The notes: generated from the letters alone by a model not told the origin. A DNA stretch of 64,000 bases from Pseudomonas brassicacearum (GCF_000585995.1 NZ_CP007410.1:2135430-2199429), one strand, 5' to 3'. Shown: positions 34,608 through 44,414, counted from the stretch's first letter. Made by a program: numbers and translations.

Positions 34608-35200
34608 GGTTCTTCCTTATTGATACCTGATTCGTTCAGTTCCCGGGCCAGGCGCCGTTCTTGCGCCTGTTTCTGCAGGATGTAGCGGGCCAGCAACTGG
34701 CGCTGGGCGTCGGTCGGGCGCTCGAACTCGGTGCCGACGTCGTAGCCGTCGCCCTTGGGGTCGCAGTGGGTGACCCGTGCCCGAAGCAGCAGGCCCAGCG
34801 CCTGCGGCATCAGCACCAGTTTGACCGACAAATGCGTACCGACGGCGATGGCGCTGGGGTACTGGAAGTCGATGCCGCCTTCGGAAATGATCACCGGTTG
34901 CGGTTCGCCGATTTCGCCGAGCACGGTCAGGGCAATGACCTGGCTGAGCAGGTCGATGCGCTTGTTCATTGCTTTGAGGTACGCCGCGACGCTGCGCTCG
35001 CGCTCGCTGATCTGGCGCAGCAGATGCTGGGATTCGAATTCGCTCAGGTGCAGTTCACTGAGCAGGTTGAACAGTGGAGAAGCATCCTGCAACACTTCCT
35101 GGCCAGCAGCTTCAGGAATGGAGAGGGGCCGAATTTCCAGTGCGATCGTGTCCTCGATACGGTAGTATTCGCGGCGATCTTCTTCATCTAATGTCGACAT
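34604..35200 (-). CDS. PilZ-domain protein
   Basis: 198 residues. RxxxR at residues 10-14 (REYYR) starts the protein. A helical segment (SEFESQHLLRQISERERSV) follows, and a beta-barrel PilZ part begins at about 100 (PVIISEGGIDFQYPSAI). In the second c-di-GMP motif (D/N-x-S-x-x-G) the first residue is Ile, so binding may be weakened. Orthologue position PA2989, next to glpQ and divergent from lolC. Start chosen at MSTLDEEDRR; the open frame upstream overlaps the lolC promoter region. Confidence 0.85.
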   Translation of the reverse strand: MSTLDEEDRREYYRIEDTIALEIRPLSIPEAAGQEVLQDASPLFNLLSELHLSEFESQHLLRQISERERSVAAYLKAMNKRIDLLSQVIALTVLGEIGEPQPVIISEGGIDFQYPSAIAVGTHLSVKLVLMPQALGLLLRARVTHCDPKGDGYDVGTEFERPTDAQRQLLARYILQKQAQERRLARELNESGINKEEP

Positions 35201-35294
35201 GGCGAACCCATGGTAGCGGCGGTGGTCTGAGTGTAAAGCTGGTTTGTGACCCCCGCCACAAGGACGTTCCTTTTCCCTCCGAACAAGCCCCGAC

Positions 35295-36545
35295 ATGTTC
35301 AGACCTCTCTTCGTATTTATCGGCACGCGTTATACCCGTGCAAAGCGTCGCAATCATTTTGTATCGTTCATTTCCCTGACTTCCATCATCGGACTGGCCC
35401 TTGGCGTGGTCGTGATGATTGTCGTGCTGTCGGTGATGAACGGCTTCGATCATGAGATGCGCACCCGCGTGCTGGGCATGGTGCCTCACGCGACCCTCGA
35501 AACCGGCGAGGCCATCAGCGATTGGCCGAGCCTGGCCGCCAAGGTCAAGCAGAACCCGCAGGTACTGGCCGTTGCGCCCTTCACTCAGATGCAGGGGCTG
35601 CTGACCAACAACGGCAAGGTCTCCAAGGTGTTGCTCAATGGCATCGACCCCGGGCTTGAGCGGCAGGTGTCGATCATCGACAACTTCATGCAGCAGGGAA
35701 AACTCGACGACCTGGCGCCAGGCAGCTTCGGGATAGTCATCGGCGACAAGGCCGCGGCCAAGCTTGGCGTGGCCATTGGCGACAAGCTGACCTTCGTCGC
35801 GCCGGAAGTCACCGTGACCCCGGGCGGGATGTTCCCACGTATGAAACGCTTTACCGTGGTTGGCATTTTCCATGTTGGCGCTGGTGAGCTGGACGGTTAC
35901 CTGGGCGTCACCAATCTCCAAGACCTGGCGCGCCTGCATCGCTGGAAACCGGATCAGGTCCAGGGCCTGCGGTTGAAATTCGACGACCTGTTCCAGGCGC
36001 CGCGTGTGGCGTGGACCCTCGCCCAGCAACTCGGCGAAGACCGCTACTACGCCCGGGACTGGACCCGTACCCACGGCAACCTTTACCAGGCGATCCGCAT
36101 GGAAAAAGCCATGATCGGCCTGTTGTTGCTGCTGATCGTCGCCGTGGCGGCGTTCAACATCATCTCCACGCTGGTGATGGTGGTGAACGACAAGAAGGGC
36201 GACATCGCCATCCTGCGTACCCTCGGCGCCACGCCGGGGCAGATCATGCGGATCTTCATGGTCCAGGGCACCGTCATCGGCGTGATTGGCACTATTGTTG
36301 GCGCCTTGGTCGGGATGTTCGCCGCGCTGAACGTCCGCGCCGCGATTGCCGCCCTCGAAGGCCTGATCGGGCACAAGTTTCTCAACGCCGACGTGTACTT
36401 CATCGACTACCTGCCGTCGCAATTGCAGGCAGATGACGTGTTGATGGTCTGCGGCGCGGCGTTGGTCCTGAGTTTCCTCGCCACCCTGTATCCAGCCTGG
36501 CGTGCCGCGCGCACCCAGCCTGCGGAGGCGTTACGTTATGAGTGA
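35295..36545 (+). CDS. lolC: Lipoprotein-releasing ABC permease, LolC/E type, first copy
   Basis: 416 residues, four transmembrane segments (about 25-50, 270-295, 315-345, 375-400) with a large periplasmic domain between the first two. It starts [20 protein letters not shown], nearly the same as the second copy at 37300. With LolD it extracts outer-membrane lipoproteins from the inner membrane and hands them to LolA. FtsX-like C-terminal region ([20 protein letters not shown]). It overlaps lolD by eight bases. Confidence 0.92.
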   Translation: MFRPLFVFIGTRYTRAKRRNHFVSFISLTSIIGLALGVVVMIVVLSVMNGFDHEMRTRVLGMVPHATLETGEAISDWPSLAAKVKQNPQVLAVAPFTQMQGLLTNNGKVSKVLLNGIDPGLERQVSIIDNFMQQGKLDDLAPGSFGIVIGDKAAAKLGVAIGDKLTFVAPEVTVTPGGMFPRMKRFTVVGIFHVGAGELDGYLGVTNLQDLARLHRWKPDQVQGLRLKFDDLFQAPRVAWTLAQQLGEDRYYARDWTRTHGNLYQAIRMEKAMIGLLLLLIVAVAAFNIISTLVMVVNDKKGDIAILRTLGATPGQIMRIFMVQGTVIGVIGTIVGALVGMFAALNVRAAIAALEGLIGHKFLNADVYFIDYLPSQLQADDVLMVCGAALVLSFLATLYPAWRAARTQPAEALRYE

Positions 36546-37236
36546 GTCGGGCATGAGTGAAAAAGCAATCTTGAGCTGCCGCAACCTGGGTAAATCCTAC
36601 GAGGAAGGCCCGGAGTCGGTGGTGGTGTTGTCGGGCCTGCAACTGGAGCTGCACCCTGGCGAGCGCGTGGCGATTGTCGGCACCTCCGGGTCGGGCAAAA
36701 GTACCTTGCTCAACCTGCTGGGCGGCCTCGATACGCCGTCCTCCGGCAGTGTCTGGTTGGCAGGCGAAGAACTCTCGGCGCTGAACGAAAAGGCCCGCGG
36801 CCTGCTGCGCAACCGTTCCCTGGGGTTCGTTTACCAGTTCCACCATTTGCTGCCCGAGTTCACCGCGTTGGAAAACGTCTGCATGCCGCTGTTGATCGGC
36901 CGCACCGCGATTCCTGAAGCCCGTCAGCGCGCTACGGCCTTGCTGGAGCGGGTCGGGCTGGGTCATCGCCTGGAGCACAAACCGGCCGAACTGTCCGGTG
37001 GTGAGCGCCAGCGCGTGGCGATTGCCCGGGCGCTGGTCAACAAGCCTGGCCTGGTGATGCTCGATGAGCCGACCGGCAACCTCGACTCCCACACCGCCCA
37101 AGGCATTCAGGATTTGATGCTGGAACTCAGCACGTCGATGCGCACCGCGTTCCTGGTGGTGACCCACGACATGAACCTGGCCCGGCAGATGGACCGCGTC
37201 CTGCACTTGCAGGAAGGTTGCCTGACGCCCATCTGA
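36538..37236 (+). CDS. lolD: Lipoprotein-releasing ATPase LolD
   Basis: 232 residues (an ATG five codons later is an alternative). ABC ATPase: Walker [18 protein letters not shown]-loop [16 protein letters not shown], signature [15 protein letters not shown], Walker [12 protein letters not shown], His VVTHDMNLA. It powers LolC/LolE. The start lies inside the end of lolC, so it is translationally coupled; a hairpin separates it from lolE. Confidence 0.95.
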   Translation: MSESGMSEKAILSCRNLGKSYEEGPESVVVLSGLQLELHPGERVAIVGTSGSGKSTLLNLLGGLDTPSSGSVWLAGEELSALNEKARGLLRNRSLGFVYQFHHLLPEFTALENVCMPLLIGRTAIPEARQRATALLERVGLGHRLEHKPAELSGGERQRVAIARALVNKPGLVMLDEPTGNLDSHTAQGIQDLMLELSTSMRTAFLVVTHDMNLARQMDRVLHLQEGCLTPI

Positions 37237-37245
37237 CCGACCGAA

Positions 37246-37280
37246 ACCCGGTGTTTGTGACGAACGCCGGGTCTTTTATT
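37246..37280 (+). terminator. Internal terminator or attenuator between lolD and lolE
   Basis: ACCCGG / CCGGGT with an inner GTTTG / CGAAC pairing (one wobble) and then CTTTTATTTTTAT. It has the form of an intrinsic terminator inside an otherwise co-directional operon. Confidence 0.65.
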
Positions 37281-37299
37281 TTTATACGGTGCCCCGCGA

Positions 37300-38544
37300 A
37301 TGTTCAGACCGTTATCGATCTTTATCGGCACGCGCTATACCCGCGCCAAGCGCCGCAATCGCTTTGTTTCGTTCATCTCCATGACCTCGATGATCGGCCT
37401 CGCCCTGGGTGTGCTGGCGATGATCGTGGTGCTGTCGGTGATGAACGGCTTCCAGCGCGAAATGAGCTCACGCATCCTTGGCATGGTGCCCCACGCCACC
37501 ATCGTCGGTGTGAATCCGATCGACGACTGGCAGCCGGTGGCCGCCGCGGCGCTGAAAAATCCCGAAGTCACCGCTGCCGTGCCGTTCACTGAGATGGAAG
37601 GCATGCTCAGCCATAAGGGTTCGATGCAGCCGATCCAGATCAGCGGCATTGACCCGGCCCAGGAAGGCAAGGTGTCCATCGTGGCCCAGCATATCGTCCA
37701 GGGCCGCCTCGATGCGTTGAAGCCGGGCGAATATGGCGTGGTGATCGGCGAAATCACCGCCCGGCGTTTTCGTCTGAACGTCGGCGACAAAATCACCCTG
37801 ATCGTGCCGGAAGTCAGCACCGCACCCGGCGGAATTACCCCGCGGATGCAGCGGTTGAACGTGGTGGGCGTGTTCAAGGTCGGCGCCGAGCTGGACGGCT
37901 CCATGGCGTTGATCCACCTGGCCGACGCCGCGCAGATGCAGCATTGGCAGCCAAACCAGGTGCAGAGCGTACGCCTGGCGGTGAAAGACCTGTATGCCGC
38001 GCCGCAAGTCTCTGGCGACATTGCCACCGGACTCGGCGCAGACTTCAAGGCCGACGACTGGACCCACACTCAGGGCAGTCTGTTCAGTGCCATGAAAATG
38101 GAAAAAACCATGATTGGCTTGCTGTTGTTGATGATCGTCGCGGTGGCGGCGTTCAACATCATTGCCACCCTGATCATGGTCGTGAACGACAAGGGCGCGG
38201 ATATCGCGATCCTGCGCACCATCGGCGCCACGCCGCGGCAGATCATGGCGATCTTCATGGTTCAGGGCACGGTGATCGGTGTGGTCGGCACGCTGATTGG
38301 CGGCGTGCTTGGGGTGATTGCGGCATTGAACGTCAGCGCCCTGGTGGGTTGGCTGGAGCGGGTCAGTGGGCAGCACATCTTCAGCTCCGATGTGTACTTC
38401 GTCAGCAACCTGCCGTCGGAGCTTCAGCGCGGCGATGTGCTGCTGATCTGTTCCGCCGGGTTCATCCTGAGCTTCCTCGCCACCGTGTACCCGGCGTGGC
38501 GTGCGGCGAAGATCGAGCCGGCGCAGGCGTTGCGGTATTCGTAA
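37300..38544 (+). CDS. lolE: Lipoprotein-releasing ABC permease, LolC/E type, second copy
   Basis: 414 residues, same architecture as lolC: N-terminal helix, periplasmic domain, three C-terminal helices, FtsX-like segment IAILRTIGATPRQIMAIFMV. The two proteins share start ([18 protein letters not shown]) and end (ALRY) and arose by duplication. Together with LolC and LolD they form the LolCDE complex. It begins 63 bases after lolD, behind the hairpin; ATG follows a weak ribosome site. Confidence 0.92.
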   Translation: MFRPLSIFIGTRYTRAKRRNRFVSFISMTSMIGLALGVLAMIVVLSVMNGFQREMSSRILGMVPHATIVGVNPIDDWQPVAAAALKNPEVTAAVPFTEMEGMLSHKGSMQPIQISGIDPAQEGKVSIVAQHIVQGRLDALKPGEYGVVIGEITARRFRLNVGDKITLIVPEVSTAPGGITPRMQRLNVVGVFKVGAELDGSMALIHLADAAQMQHWQPNQVQSVRLAVKDLYAAPQVSGDIATGLGADFKADDWTHTQGSLFSAMKMEKTMIGLLLLMIVAVAAFNIIATLIMVVNDKGADIAILRTIGATPRQIMAIFMVQGTVIGVVGTLIGGVLGVIAALNVSALVGWLERVSGQHIFSSDVYFVSNLPSELQRGDVLLICSAGFILSFLATVYPAWRAAKIEPAQALRYS

Positions 38545-38559
38545 GGCTTTCGCAACCCT

Positions 38560-38696
38560 CTGTGGCGAGGGAGCTTGCTCCCGCTGGGCTGCGCAGCAGC
38601 CCCAAAAGGCGACGGGCTTATTCTGGATGATGTGCAGGCTTTGAGATTTTTTGGGAGCGCTTCGCACTCCAGCGGGAGCAAGCTCCCTCGCCACAG
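38560..38696. repeat. Family A REP doublet (REPIN)
   Basis: Inverted REP pair with a longer spacer (about 75 bases), between convergent lolE and the histidine kinase gene. Confidence 0.87.
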
Positions 38697-38705
38697 GGGT
38701 TTGTG

Positions 38706-40064
38706 TCAGGGCTGGCCGGCTTTGGGCAACTCAATCAAGAACCGCGTCCAGCCATCGGCTGATTCACAGCGGATCTGCCCGCCATGGGCGCGGATGATCG
38801 AGCGGGTAATCGCAAGTCCCAACCCTGCATGTTCGCTGCTGCCTTCCTGGCGGGCCGGGTCGGCGCGGTAGAAACGGTCGAACAGGCGCGGCAACAGGTC
38901 CGCTGCAATCCCTTCGCCACTGTTCTCCACGCTGACGCACACCACCTGAGCCTCATCGACAATCCGCACCCGCACTTCGCCGCCGCTGGGGGTGAAGCGC
39001 AGGGCGTTGTCCAGCAGGTTGGACAGGGCCCGGCGCAACATGCTGCGGTCACCCTCGATGGGGCCTTCGCCCTCACGGCTCAAGCGAACGCTGGCGTCTT
39101 CGGCCAGGGGCGCGAAGAACTCCAGCAGCGCGTCGACTTCCGCTGCCAACGCCAGGGGTTCGCGGTTGGGCGCCAGCAGGCCGTGGTCGGCCTTGGCCAG
39201 GTAGAGCATGTCGTTGACCAGCTGCGCCATCCATTGCAGTTCTTCGAGGTTACTGTGCAAGGCCTCGCGGTAATCCTCCAGCGGGCGCTCACGGGTGAGG
39301 GTGACCTGGGTGTGGGTCAACAGGTTCGACAGTGGCGTGCGCAACTCATGGGCGATGTCGGCTGAGAACGCCGAGAGTCGTTGAAAGGCATCGTCGAGGC
39401 GTCCGAGCATGGCATTGATGCTGTGGGCCAGTTCCGCCAGTTCCGCAGGCATTTGCTCCTCAGGCAGTCGGGCGTTGAGGGAACGGGCCGAGACGCTGCC
39501 GGCGATTGCACCCATGCGGCGCAACGGCCGCAAGGCACGTCGAGCGGCCCATGCGCCGAGCAAGGCGGTGGCCAGGGCCGAGAGACCCACGGTCAACCAG
39601 ATCAGGCGCTGCATGCGTTGCAGGAAGTGCTGGTGATGGGTGATGTCCAGCAACAGCGTCAGTTGCGGCGAACTGGGTTGGTCGGGATACAGCGGTGCGT
39701 TCAACACGCGGTAAGCGTTGTCGCCATCGTTGAGGGTGGACAAGCCGGGACGCTCCGGCAGTTGAGCAGGAATCCGGATCGAGCTGTCGTACCAGCGCAC
39801 GCCATCGCGGCCTTTGATGCGCAGCGCCAGGTCGGCCTGACGGCTCAGTTCATCTTCCAGGCGGCCCTGGGCCTGTTCGGCGTCGAAGTCTTGCAGGGCG
39901 TGGCGCAGGCCGATCAGCTTGCCTTCCAGCAGTTGCTGGTCCAGCTCGACGAAGTGCGCCTCGCTGCCCCGGCTGAACAACACCCCGGCAAACAACGACA
40001 CCACGGCGGTGCAGGCGGCGAACAGCAGGGCCAGGCGGCTGCTCAGCGACCACTGGCCCCTCAC
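38706..40064 (-). CDS. Heavy-metal type sensor histidine kinase
   Basis: 452 residues. Two membrane helices (about 9-30 and 160-182) enclose a periplasmic sensor of some 130 residues. HAMP follows ([20 protein letters not shown]), then the phospho-His helix [16 protein letters not shown] and the ATPase with N-box [15 protein letters not shown] and G-boxes [10 protein letters not shown] and HAGLGLAI. It resembles CusS/CopS and the heavy metal kinase family. Four-base overlap with the response regulator gene upstream. Copper as the signal is inferred from the cop box and cupredoxin next door. Confidence 0.9.
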   Translation of the reverse strand: MRGQWSLSSRLALLFAACTAVVSLFAGVLFSRGSEAHFVELDQQLLEGKLIGLRHALQDFDAEQAQGRLEDELSRQADLALRIKGRDGVRWYDSSIRIPAQLPERPGLSTLNDGDNAYRVLNAPLYPDQPSSPQLTLLLDITHHQHFLQRMQRLIWLTVGLSALATALLGAWAARRALRPLRRMGAIAGSVSARSLNARLPEEQMPAELAELAHSINAMLGRLDDAFQRLSAFSADIAHELRTPLSNLLTHTQVTLTRERPLEDYREALHSNLEELQWMAQLVNDMLYLAKADHGLLAPNREPLALAAEVDALLEFFAPLAEDASVRLSREGEGPIEGDRSMLRRALSNLLDNALRFTPSGGEVRVRIVDEAQVVCVSVENSGEGIAADLLPRLFDRFYRADPARQEGSSEHAGLGLAITRSIIRAHGGQIRCESADGWTRFLIELPKAGQP

Positions 40065-40741
40065 AGGCTGCGCTCTTCAAGCACATAACCCATGCCGCGC
40101 ACGGTGTGGATCAGCTTGCTGGGGAAGTCATCGTCAATCTTGATGCGCAGGCGCCGGATCGCCACTTCGATGACATTGGTGTCACTGTCGAAATTCATGT
40201 CCCAGACTTGGGACGCGATCAGGGATTTGGGCAGCACTTCGCCCTGGCGGCGCAGGAGCATTTCCAGCAAGGCGAACTCCTTGGCGGTGAGGTCGATGCG
40301 CCGACCGCTGCGTTCGACGCGGCGGCGGATCAGGTCCAGGCGCAGGTCCGCCAGCTGCAGGCTGGTTTCCTGGGGCGTCGAGCTGCCCCGGCGCAGCAGG
40401 CTGCGCACCCGCGCCAGCAGTTCGGAAAAAGCGAAAGGCTTGACCAGGTAATCATCGGCACCCAACTCCAGGCCGTGCACTCGGTCCTGTACCGCATCCC
40501 GCGCCGTGAGAAACAGCACGGGTGTATCCAGCCCAGCCCCGCGCACCGCTTGCAGAATCTGCCAGCCATCGCGGCCGGGCAGCATCACGTCGAGGATCAG
40601 CAAGGCATATTCACCGCTCAATGCCAGCTGCTGGCCAGTGATGCCGTCGGCCACCAGGTCGGCGTTGAACCCGGCTTCGCTCAGGCCCTGGCGCAGGTAT
40701 TGGCCAGTTTTCGTTTGGTCTTCGACGATCAGCAGTTTCAT
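40061..40741 (-). CDS. Copper-type response regulator (CopR/CusR-like)
   Basis: 226 residues, OmpR family. Receiver with [14 protein letters not shown], phospho-acceptor Asp in [14 protein letters not shown] and Lys in [15 protein letters not shown]-terminal winged helix ([20 protein letters not shown], then [18 protein letters not shown]). Start MKLLIVEDQ; a longer frame reaches into the promoter region. A cop-box sequence lies 65 bases upstream, between it and the divergent cupredoxin gene. Confidence 0.9.
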   Translation of the reverse strand: MKLLIVEDQTKTGQYLRQGLSEAGFNADLVADGITGQQLALSGEYALLILDVMLPGRDGWQILQAVRGAGLDTPVLFLTARDAVQDRVHGLELGADDYLVKPFAFSELLARVRSLLRRGSSTPQETSLQLADLRLDLIRRRVERSGRRIDLTAKEFALLEMLLRRQGEVLPKSLIASQVWDMNFDSDTNVIEVAIRRLRIKIDDDFPSKLIHTVRGMGYVLEERSL

Positions 40742-40806
40742 GGGCAGCTCAAGGCAGGGTTTGAACGTGGGCGTTATACCGTGGCCGGTGGGGCCGTGGT
40801 GCAACC

Positions 40807-40821
40807 TGACAAAGTTGTAAT
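40807..40821. promoter_or_regulatory. Cop box between regulator and cupredoxin
   Basis: TGACAAAGTTGTAAT fits the Pseudomonas cop box TGACA-N4-TGT-N-AT at every fixed base. It sits between the divergent response regulator and cupredoxin genes and could serve both. Confidence 0.7.
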
Positions 40822-40898
40822 CGAGCTGTCAGCCGATTGGCAGGCGTACAGCGATAGAGTTCTCCACAAGCTGAACCTTATCCGCTTGGAGTATGAAC

Positions 40899-41420
40899 AT
40901 GTTAATGGGAAACCGCTTGATCCTGGCCGCTTGCGCATTGCTTCTCGGTGCGCCGTCGTGGGCATCGCCGGGCCATGTTGATTTCGGCCAGCCTGCACCG
41001 GCGGCCAAGGCCAGTCGCAGTATCGAGGTGGTGATGAGCGACATGACGTTCAATCCTGGCGCGCTCGATATCAAGGCTGGGGAGACCGTTCGGTTCGTGT
41101 TGATCAATAAAGGCCAGTTGCTCCACGAATTCAACTTGGGCAACGCCGCGATGCACGTCGAACATCAGCAGGAAATGCTGAAGATGCAGCAGAGCGGACA
41201 GATGACGCCGACCGCGATGAAGCCGGGGATGGATCATGGCGCCATGAACCACGACCAGGCCGGCATGAAACATGACGACCCCAACAGCGTGCTGGTGGAG
41301 CCGGGTAAAACCGCCGAACTGACCTGGACATTCACCAAGGCCACGCGCCTGGAGTTTGCCTGCAATGTCCCCGGCCATTACCAGGCCGGGATGAAGGGCG
41401 ACCTGACAGTCAGTCAGTAA
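40899..41420 (+). CDS. Periplasmic cupredoxin (copper-binding)
   Basis: About 173 residues. Signal peptide GNRLILAACALLLGAPSWA. Plastocyanin-like fold: KAGETVRFVLINKGQLLHEF carries the first copper His, and FACNVPGHYQAGM gives Cys, His and Met of a type 1 site. A Met/His-rich insertion (MKPGMDHGAMNHDQAGMKHD) resembles copper-scavenging loops. Start: ATG 40899 has GGAG at seven bases; ATG 40893 is too close and 40905 too far. A single gene under the cop box; copper resistance or delivery is inferred. Confidence 0.85.
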   Translation: MLMGNRLILAACALLLGAPSWASPGHVDFGQPAPAAKASRSIEVVMSDMTFNPGALDIKAGETVRFVLINKGQLLHEFNLGNAAMHVEHQQEMLKMQQSGQMTPTAMKPGMDHGAMNHDQAGMKHDDPNSVLVEPGKTAELTWTFTKATRLEFACNVPGHYQAGMKGDLTVSQ

Positions 41421-41481
41421 GCACTCAAAGGCTGCGGTAAAGGCTGATAGAATCCGCTGATTCTTCAGTCAGGTTTCCGTC

Positions 41482-42312
41482 ATGCATCCCGCAGCCGAAC
41501 ATTCGCCGCTGGGCAAATCCAGCGAATACATCGCCACGTACACGCCGTCACTGCTGTTTCCGATCCCGCGCGCCGCGAAATGGGCGGAATTGGGCCTGAC
41601 GGCCGAGACCTTGCCGTACAAGGGCGTGGATTTCTGGAACTGTTTCGAACTGTCGTGGCTGTTGCCGTCCGGCAAGCCGGTGGTGGCCATTGGTGAATTC
41701 TCGATCCCGGCGGATTCGCCGAATATCATCGAGTCCAAATCCTTCAAGCTGTACCTCAACTCCCTGAACCAGACTCCGTTCACCGATACCGCAAGTCTGG
41801 AAGCCACCCTGCGCCAGGACCTGTCGGCGGCGGCCGGGAAACCAGTGGGCGTGCGAGTTCGCAGCCTCAAGGATGTGGAAAGCGAAGGCATCGTGGCGCT
41901 GCCCGGTGCGTGCATCGACGATCTGGACATCAGCGTCGACTCGTACGAGCACCCGCGCCCGGAACTGCTGCGTTGCGATGATTCACGCATCGTCGAGGAA
42001 AGTTTGCACAGCCATCTGCTCAAGTCCAACTGCCCGGTGACCAGCCAACCGGACTGGGGCAGCGTGGCGGTGGAATATCGCGGCGCGGCCCTGGATCACG
42101 CCAGTCTGCTGGCCTACATCGTCAGCTTCCGCCAGCATTCGGATTTCCATGAGCAATGCGTGGAGCGGATCTTTCTCGACCTGCAGCGCTTGCTCAAGCC
42201 GGAGAAGTTGACGGTGTATGCGCGGTATGTGCGTCGTGGTGGGCTGGATATCAATCCGTATCGCAGTACCGAAGCGGTGCAATTGCCGAATCACCGATTG
42301 GTCCGCCAATGA
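41482..42312 (+). CDS. queF: NADPH-dependent 7-cyano-7-deazaguanine reductase
   Basis: 276 residues, the long two-domain QueF. It reduces preQ0 to preQ1 in queuosine synthesis. N-terminal half has [15 protein letters not shown] (E-[SL]-K-[SL] motif for NADPH); C-terminal half has the catalytic Cys in [14 protein letters not shown] and Asp-His in [10 protein letters not shown]. Monocistronic, with a TAGAAT hexamer about 35 bases upstream, and a REP doublet plus terminator behind. Confidence 0.95.
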   Translation: MHPAAEHSPLGKSSEYIATYTPSLLFPIPRAAKWAELGLTAETLPYKGVDFWNCFELSWLLPSGKPVVAIGEFSIPADSPNIIESKSFKLYLNSLNQTPFTDTASLEATLRQDLSAAAGKPVGVRVRSLKDVESEGIVALPGACIDDLDISVDSYEHPRPELLRCDDSRIVEESLHSHLLKSNCPVTSQPDWGSVAVEYRGAALDHASLLAYIVSFRQHSDFHEQCVERIFLDLQRLLKPEKLTVYARYVRRGGLDINPYRSTEAVQLPNHRLVRQ

Positions 42313-42320
42313 GTCTCTAA

Positions 42321-42410
42321 TGTGGGAGCGGGCTTGCTCGCGAAGGCGGTATGTCAGCCAAATGGATATCGACTGATACACCGCTTTCGCGAGCAAGCCC
42401 GCTCCCACAG
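42321..42410. repeat. Family B REP doublet, variant
   Basis: Inverted pair with the variant core GGGAGCGGGCTTGCTCGCGAA; both arms carry the same changes, so they changed together or came as a unit. Confidence 0.85.
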
Positions 42411-42437
42411 TGGATTGCATTTCAAATTGCAGAGGTT

Positions 42438-42470
42438 AAAAAGCCCCGCTATCGACAGCAGGGCTTTTTT
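42438..42470. terminator. Bidirectional-looking terminator
   Basis: AAAAAGCCC / GGGCTTTTT with an inner GCT / AGC pairing, between the convergent queF and DUF4404 genes. Confidence 0.85.
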
Positions 42471-42484
42471 GCATTTGGCGGGGG

Positions 42485-42748
42485 TCAGATTCCCATATTG
42501 CCCAAGGCCTGCACGATGTTGCGCAAGGTCCCGGCAAGGGTGGGATGTTCCAGTTCGAAGCGTTCGACGGCCAGGTTCACATTGTCGGCGAGGTTGGTGT
42601 CCGGTGTTTGGGTTTCCAACTCAAGCTCAAGTTCGATCTGTTGCATCAGCGCGTGCAGGTCATCGCGCTCGACTTCGGTAAGCGGTGGATTCTGGTCCAA
42701 TTGCTCGCGCAGTGTGTTGAGCTGTTCTTGCAATTCGCGGGCAGGCAT
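42485..42748 (-). CDS. DUF4404 family protein
   Basis: 87 residues, almost entirely helical: PARELQEQLNTLREQLDQNP, then a Glu/Leu-rich coiled-coil segment (DLHALMQQIELELELETQ) and a hydrophobic C-terminus (LAGTLRNIVQALGNMGI). Cytosolic. Function unknown. ATG after AAAGGGAGTACGCC; the eleven open codons upstream have no site of their own. Confidence 0.8.
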   Translation of the reverse strand: MPARELQEQLNTLREQLDQNPPLTEVERDDLHALMQQIELELELETQTPDTNLADNVNLAVERFELEHPTLAGTLRNIVQALGNMGI

Positions 42749-42857
42749 TGGCGTACTCCCTTTATTGATAGGCACAGCCATGGACCGCGACGGTGCGTCA
42801 AAAGTCCATGGCTTGCCTTAAGAGTAATCCACCCTCACGCACCCTGCATGATCCCGG

Positions 42858-43478
42858 TCATGGCTTCTCGCCTTTGAGTCGGCGCAGGCTGATATCGGCC
42901 AGGCAGGTTTCGAGTTCGCCCAGGTGATCGATCACCGAATGCACGCCCAGGCTGAACAATTGCACGGTGGCCTTGGCGCGCTTGGTTTCCCGTTGCTGTT
43001 GGCTCAGCGCCTGCCATTCGACAGGCGCCAGGCCACACAATGAGCCACAAGACGCCAACCCGATGGTCCATAAACCGGCGTTGAGCCCCGACTGCAACAG
43101 CTTGGGCTCGCCACTCACCAACACGCAGCCGTCCAACTGCTGGACGTTCAGTGCCATCAAGGCCTGCCAACAGGCATGGGGCGCCGGCCATGGATTATTT
43201 GTTGCTGGAAGTTGCGGCGGTTTGATCCAGCTCGGCAACGAAGCCGCCAGGGCATGGCCGGTGGCGGGTGGCAGTTCGTCAAGCCAGGCGCAGGGAATTT
43301 CCTGACGTTGTAAGTGGTGTAAACATTCGAGGGCGCCAAGCGTTGGTTGCGCATGCTCGACCGGTGCTGCCCCAGGCTGGCGAATGCGCGCCCCAAAATC
43401 CACCAGGCATCCGCTAAGGCCAAACAGTACGGCGGTCAGGCTGGGAGCAGGGAGGGGCAGGGCTTCGGCGCGGGGCAT
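42858..43478 (-). CDS. HAD-like protein with degenerate active site
   Basis: 206 residues. N-terminus VLFGLSGCLVDFGARI aligns with the HAD nucleophile loop (hhhFDxDGTLhD), but the nucleophile Asp is Gly and the second Asp is Ser. The remainder (LVSGEPKLLQSGLNAGLWTIG) resembles phosphonoacetaldehyde-hydrolase-like HADs, where motif IV normally follows. Probably inactive as a phosphohydrolase; it could be structural or bind a ligand. AAGGA precedes the ATG. Divergent from mlaA. Confidence 0.75.
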   Translation of the reverse strand: MPRAEALPLPAPSLTAVLFGLSGCLVDFGARIRQPGAAPVEHAQPTLGALECLHHLQRQEIPCAWLDELPPATGHALAASLPSWIKPPQLPATNNPWPAPHACWQALMALNVQQLDGCVLVSGEPKLLQSGLNAGLWTIGLASCGSLCGLAPVEWQALSQQQRETKRAKATVQLFSLGVHSVIDHLGELETCLADISLRRLKGEKP

Positions 43479-43681
43479 GGGAACGTCCTTGAAATAACCA
43501 GCAGCCTAACGGCCCCCCATGACAGTCCGGTGACAGTGAAATGAAGGCGCTGGGTGGCAGAAGTGTCCTAGAATCTGCTTCTTCTTTTGAATGCTGCCAG
43601 TAGGACTTTTCCGCCTTATACTAGCCAGCTTACCGCCTGGGCTCGGCGCCCTTGCCTGAACAATCCAAGGAGTTTTCCCCT

Positions 43682-44371
43682 ATGCGCTGGAGCCATCGTC
43701 TAGCTCAGCTGTGTCTTTCCGCCGGCGTCCTGCTGGTTCCGTTCGCCGCCCAGGCCGCTACGGAAGAAGATCCTTGGGAAAGCATCAACCGTCCGATCTT
43801 CACCTTCAACGACACCCTCGATACCTATGCGCTCAAGCCATTGGCCCAGGGTTATCAGTACGTGACGCCGCAGTTTCTCGAAGACGGCATCCATAACATG
43901 TTCCGCAACATCGGTGACGTGGGCAACCTCGCCAACAACGTGCTGCAGGCCAAGCCGGCCGCTGCCGGGGTCGACACGGCCCGATTGATCTTCAACACCA
44001 CCTTCGGCCTGCTGGGCTTCTTCGACGTGGGCACCCAGATGGGTCTACAGCGCAGCGATGAAGATTTCGGCCAGACCCTCGGCTACTGGGGCTTGGGCAG
44101 CGGGCCGTATGTGATGCTGCCACTGCTGGGCCCAAGCACCTTGCGCGACGCGCCGGCCAAGCTGGTCGATGATTACACGGCCCCGTATCGCTATATCGAT
44201 AATGTCTCGGTGCGTAACTCAATTCGCGGCCTGAACGTCGTCGACACCCGCGCCAGCCTGTTGTCGGCCGAGAAGATGGTGAGCGGCGACAAGTATGTCT
44301 TCATCCGCAACGCCTACCTGCAAAACCGCGAATTCAAGGTCAAGGATGGCCAAGTCGAAGATGATTTTTGA
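43682..44371 (+). CDS. mlaA: MlaA / VacJ outer-membrane lipid asymmetry protein
   Basis: 229 residues. Signal peptide ends AAQA with no lipobox Cys, unlike the E. coli lipoprotein. Family motifs EDPWESINRPIFTFND, NMFRNIGDVGNLANN, TARLIFNTTFGLLGFFDVGTQMG (split here from one stretch) and GPYVMLPLLGPSTLRD. It removes surface phospholipid and passes it to MlaC. The rest of mla is elsewhere. ATG after AAGGAGTTTTCCCC; TATACT at 43617-43622 may be the -10. Confidence 0.93.
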   Translation: MRWSHRLAQLCLSAGVLLVPFAAQAATEEDPWESINRPIFTFNDTLDTYALKPLAQGYQYVTPQFLEDGIHNMFRNIGDVGNLANNVLQAKPAAAGVDTARLIFNTTFGLLGFFDVGTQMGLQRSDEDFGQTLGYWGLGSGPYVMLPLLGPSTLRDAPAKLVDDYTAPYRYIDNVSVRNSIRGLNVVDTRASLLSAEKMVSGDKYVFIRNAYLQNREFKVKDGQVEDDF

Positions 44372-44389
44372 TTTCGACTCATAAACCAG

Positions 44390-44414
44390 GAAGGCGGCCC
44401 AAAAGGCCGCCTTC
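44390..44414 (+). terminator. Terminator of mlaA
   Basis: Perfect 10-bp stem GAAGGCGGCC / GGCCGCCTTC with a five-base loop, followed by a modest T-rich stretch. Confidence 0.75.

Noticed and set aside
42858..43478. Calling this gene phnX (phosphonoacetaldehyde hydrolase)
   Set aside because: The nucleophile and second Asp are both absent, so enzyme activity cannot be claimed.
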